A DNA stretch of 64,000 nucleotides. It comes from Epiperipatus broadwayi. Lineage: Eukaryota > Onychophora > Udeonychophora > Euonychophora > Peripatidae. The notes under the pieces were generated by a model. That model worked only from the letters and a program-made list of their open reading frames with translations, had not been told where the DNA came from and did no database searches. This document shows positions 62,516 through 64,000 of this stretch, in pieces. How positions within the stretch are numbered: position 1 is the stretch's first letter; every line of letters begins with the position of its first letter. The DNA lies in NCBI GenBank assembly GCA_028023455.1, contig JAQFVV010006197.1:15681254-15745253 (forward strand), read 5' to 3'. Both the position numbers and the translations under genes were made by a program.

Positions 62516-63099
62516 TAAGTTATTTTCTAAGAATCAATTTAACAACATATAAATTTAAAAATATATATTTTTGAAGATCTAATTCATGTGATAAATGATA
62601 AATATTGCTTCTTTTGAATAAATAATATATCAGTTTTAGTTAGAAATTTGTTGCCACTTTTTTTTTTTACTCATTATACTATAAAAAAGAGAAAGTCACT
62701 CATAAGGATTGTATGATTTACTACTCAGGACTTCATAAAAAGTCCAAGAATCGGAAGTTACAGGATGGAACCATGGCCTGAGAACCTTGAAACACAGAAT
62801 TAACGACTCCCATACTGCATTAAACCATGCAGAAAATATTTTTTATCTTCCATCATAAATACAATGTTCCTGCATTGATTTCCCATTCACATAACTGATA
62901 ACAAATAAAATTATTGTGTCCTATGTATCATTTGATGCTCAATCATAATTTGGTTTTATGTATAACTAAACACTTAATAAATTATGTTTACAGAATATCA
63001 TAATTATATGAGTCAGTAAGCACACACACACACGACATCATATTACAATAATTTATAATGAAGTAAAAGTCTGTTTATGATTACAAACACTATATATAT
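62516..63099. other. Gene-free stretch before the satellite
   Basis: A (CA)n tract lies near 63022-63034. 62.70-62.85 kb has a SINE-like look (mixed composition, TGGAACC...GAACC) but no clear A/B boxes. Confidence 0.35.
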
Positions 63100-64000
63100 A
63101 TGAAAAACAAAAAACAAGTTAAAAACTTGCTAACGCTTGTATTTATGTCAACAGATGGCGTTCTACCAAAAACACCGTCAAGCGTATGTTTACATAAATG
63201 TCGGAGCATGCATTCACTATCTCTAACTTTAATTCCACTTTCAGATCATGACTTCAAGCTATTTGCTATCATCAGTGAAAGACAGGAATTTTAGAAACTA
63301 GATCTAAACACAAACTCTGAGCGTTTATGAAACAGTTTCTATTCAGCTTGCAAGCGTGAATCTTTTAGACACGTAATGTCTTTTAGCAAGCCAGATAGCT
63401 ATATGGGTCTGATCTCAGTTCAGCATCACAACATAGTGGAAGCCTCTGCAATATATATCATTGCTAGAAAGACCTCAAAGGTACATTTATGAAAAACAAA
63501 AAACAAGTTAAAATCTTGCTAACGCTTGTATTTATGTCAACAGATGGCGTTCTACCAAAAACACCGTCAAGCGTATGTTTACATAAATGTCAGAGCATGC
63601 ATTCACTATCTCTAACTTTAATTCCACTTTCAGATCATGATTTCAAGTTATTTGCTACCATCAGTGAAAGACAGGAATTTTAAAAACTAGATCTAAACAC
63701 AAACTCTGAGCGTTTAGCGTGAATCTTTTAGACACGTAATGTCTTCAAACTCAGCATAGCAAGCCAGATAGCTATATGGGTCTGATCTCAGTTCAGCATC
63801 GCCACATAGTAGAAGCCTCTGCAATATATATCATTGCTAGAAAGACCTCAAAGGTACATTTATGAAAAACAAAAAAACAAGTTAAAAACTTGCTAACGCT
63901 TGTATTTATGTCAACAGATGGCATTCTACCAAAAACACGGCCAAGTGTATGTTTACATAAACGTCAGAGCATGCATTCACTATCTCTAACTTTGAATTCC
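63100..64000 (+). repeat. Satellite with 373-389-bp monomers, running off the window
   Basis: Monomers start ATGAAAAACAAAAAACAAGT at 63100, 63489 and 63862; the third is cut by the window end. Lengths are 389 and 373 bp. Differences cluster in one place: unit 1 has an insert after GAGCGTTTA, and unit 2 has CAAACTCAGCATAG before GCAAGCC. The same 64-codon frame (63100-63294, 63489-63683) is open in units 1 and 2 with few changes, but it lies in a monomer without other gene signs. Confidence 0.92.

Overview
This is AT-rich, intron- and repeat-dominated genomic DNA from an animal. It has no operons, no dense coding and no rRNA or true tRNA gene. The transposon complement (RTE-like and Jockey/CR1-like LINEs, Ty3/Gypsy remnants, a Merlin element, a hAT-type element, tRNA-derived SINEs) and one short exon resembling the N-terminus of the mitochondrial F-box/LRR protein FBXL4 fit an invertebrate bilaterian. 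A mollusc, perhaps a cephalopod, is my impression only; nothing here proves it.

The one convincing host coding segment is at 20219-20389 on the minus strand. It is a 57-codon first coding exon with a consensus GTGAGC donor. A Merlin DNA transposon (19270-20168, intact terminal inverted repeats, 8-bp target duplication, frameshifted transposase) sits about 40 bp inside the following intron. No further exon of this gene was recognised.

Layout: 0.4-5.2 kb holds short tandem duplications and a large diverged inverted repeat. 7.7-12.0 kb has hairpin retroposons of families B and A. 12.4 kb is an RTE endonuclease scrap. 16.5-18.7 kb is a decayed Gypsy integrase and probable LTR. 19.3-20.4 kb is Merlin plus the exon. 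21.0-23.1 kb has two more family A hairpins. 24.6-26.5 kb is a non-autonomous hAT-type element with internal tandem repeats. 31.8-33.5 kb is a Jockey/CR1-like LINE interrupted by a 470-bp palindrome. 33.8-38.3 kb is a long decayed minus-strand LINE. 39.3-41.1 kb holds LINE 3' fragments and a minisatellite. 43.8-48.7 kb is a minus-strand Gypsy element with both LTRs, gag and an integrase C-terminus but no recognisable RT, holding a SINE and a MITE and flanked by two copies of an SGNH-hydrolase-like fragment. 50.4-53.7 kb holds family B hairpins and LINE 3' halves. 55.1 kb is a family A element. 57.6-59.4 kb has two family C hairpins. 60.5-61.2 kb is a tetranucleotide microsatellite with 48 perfect ATCT units. 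62.0-62.5 kb is a recent 238-bp duplication. 63.1-64.0 kb is a ~375-390-bp satellite running out of the window.

The most interesting system is the set of inverted-repeat (hairpin) short retroposons. At least nine insertions from three unrelated-looking families are each bracketed by an 11-14 bp direct repeat of variable length and sequence, which suggests LINE-machinery retroposition rather than a cut-and-paste MITE mechanism. Families A and C carry tRNA-like (pol III box) segments. Transcripts would fold into long double-stranded RNAs.
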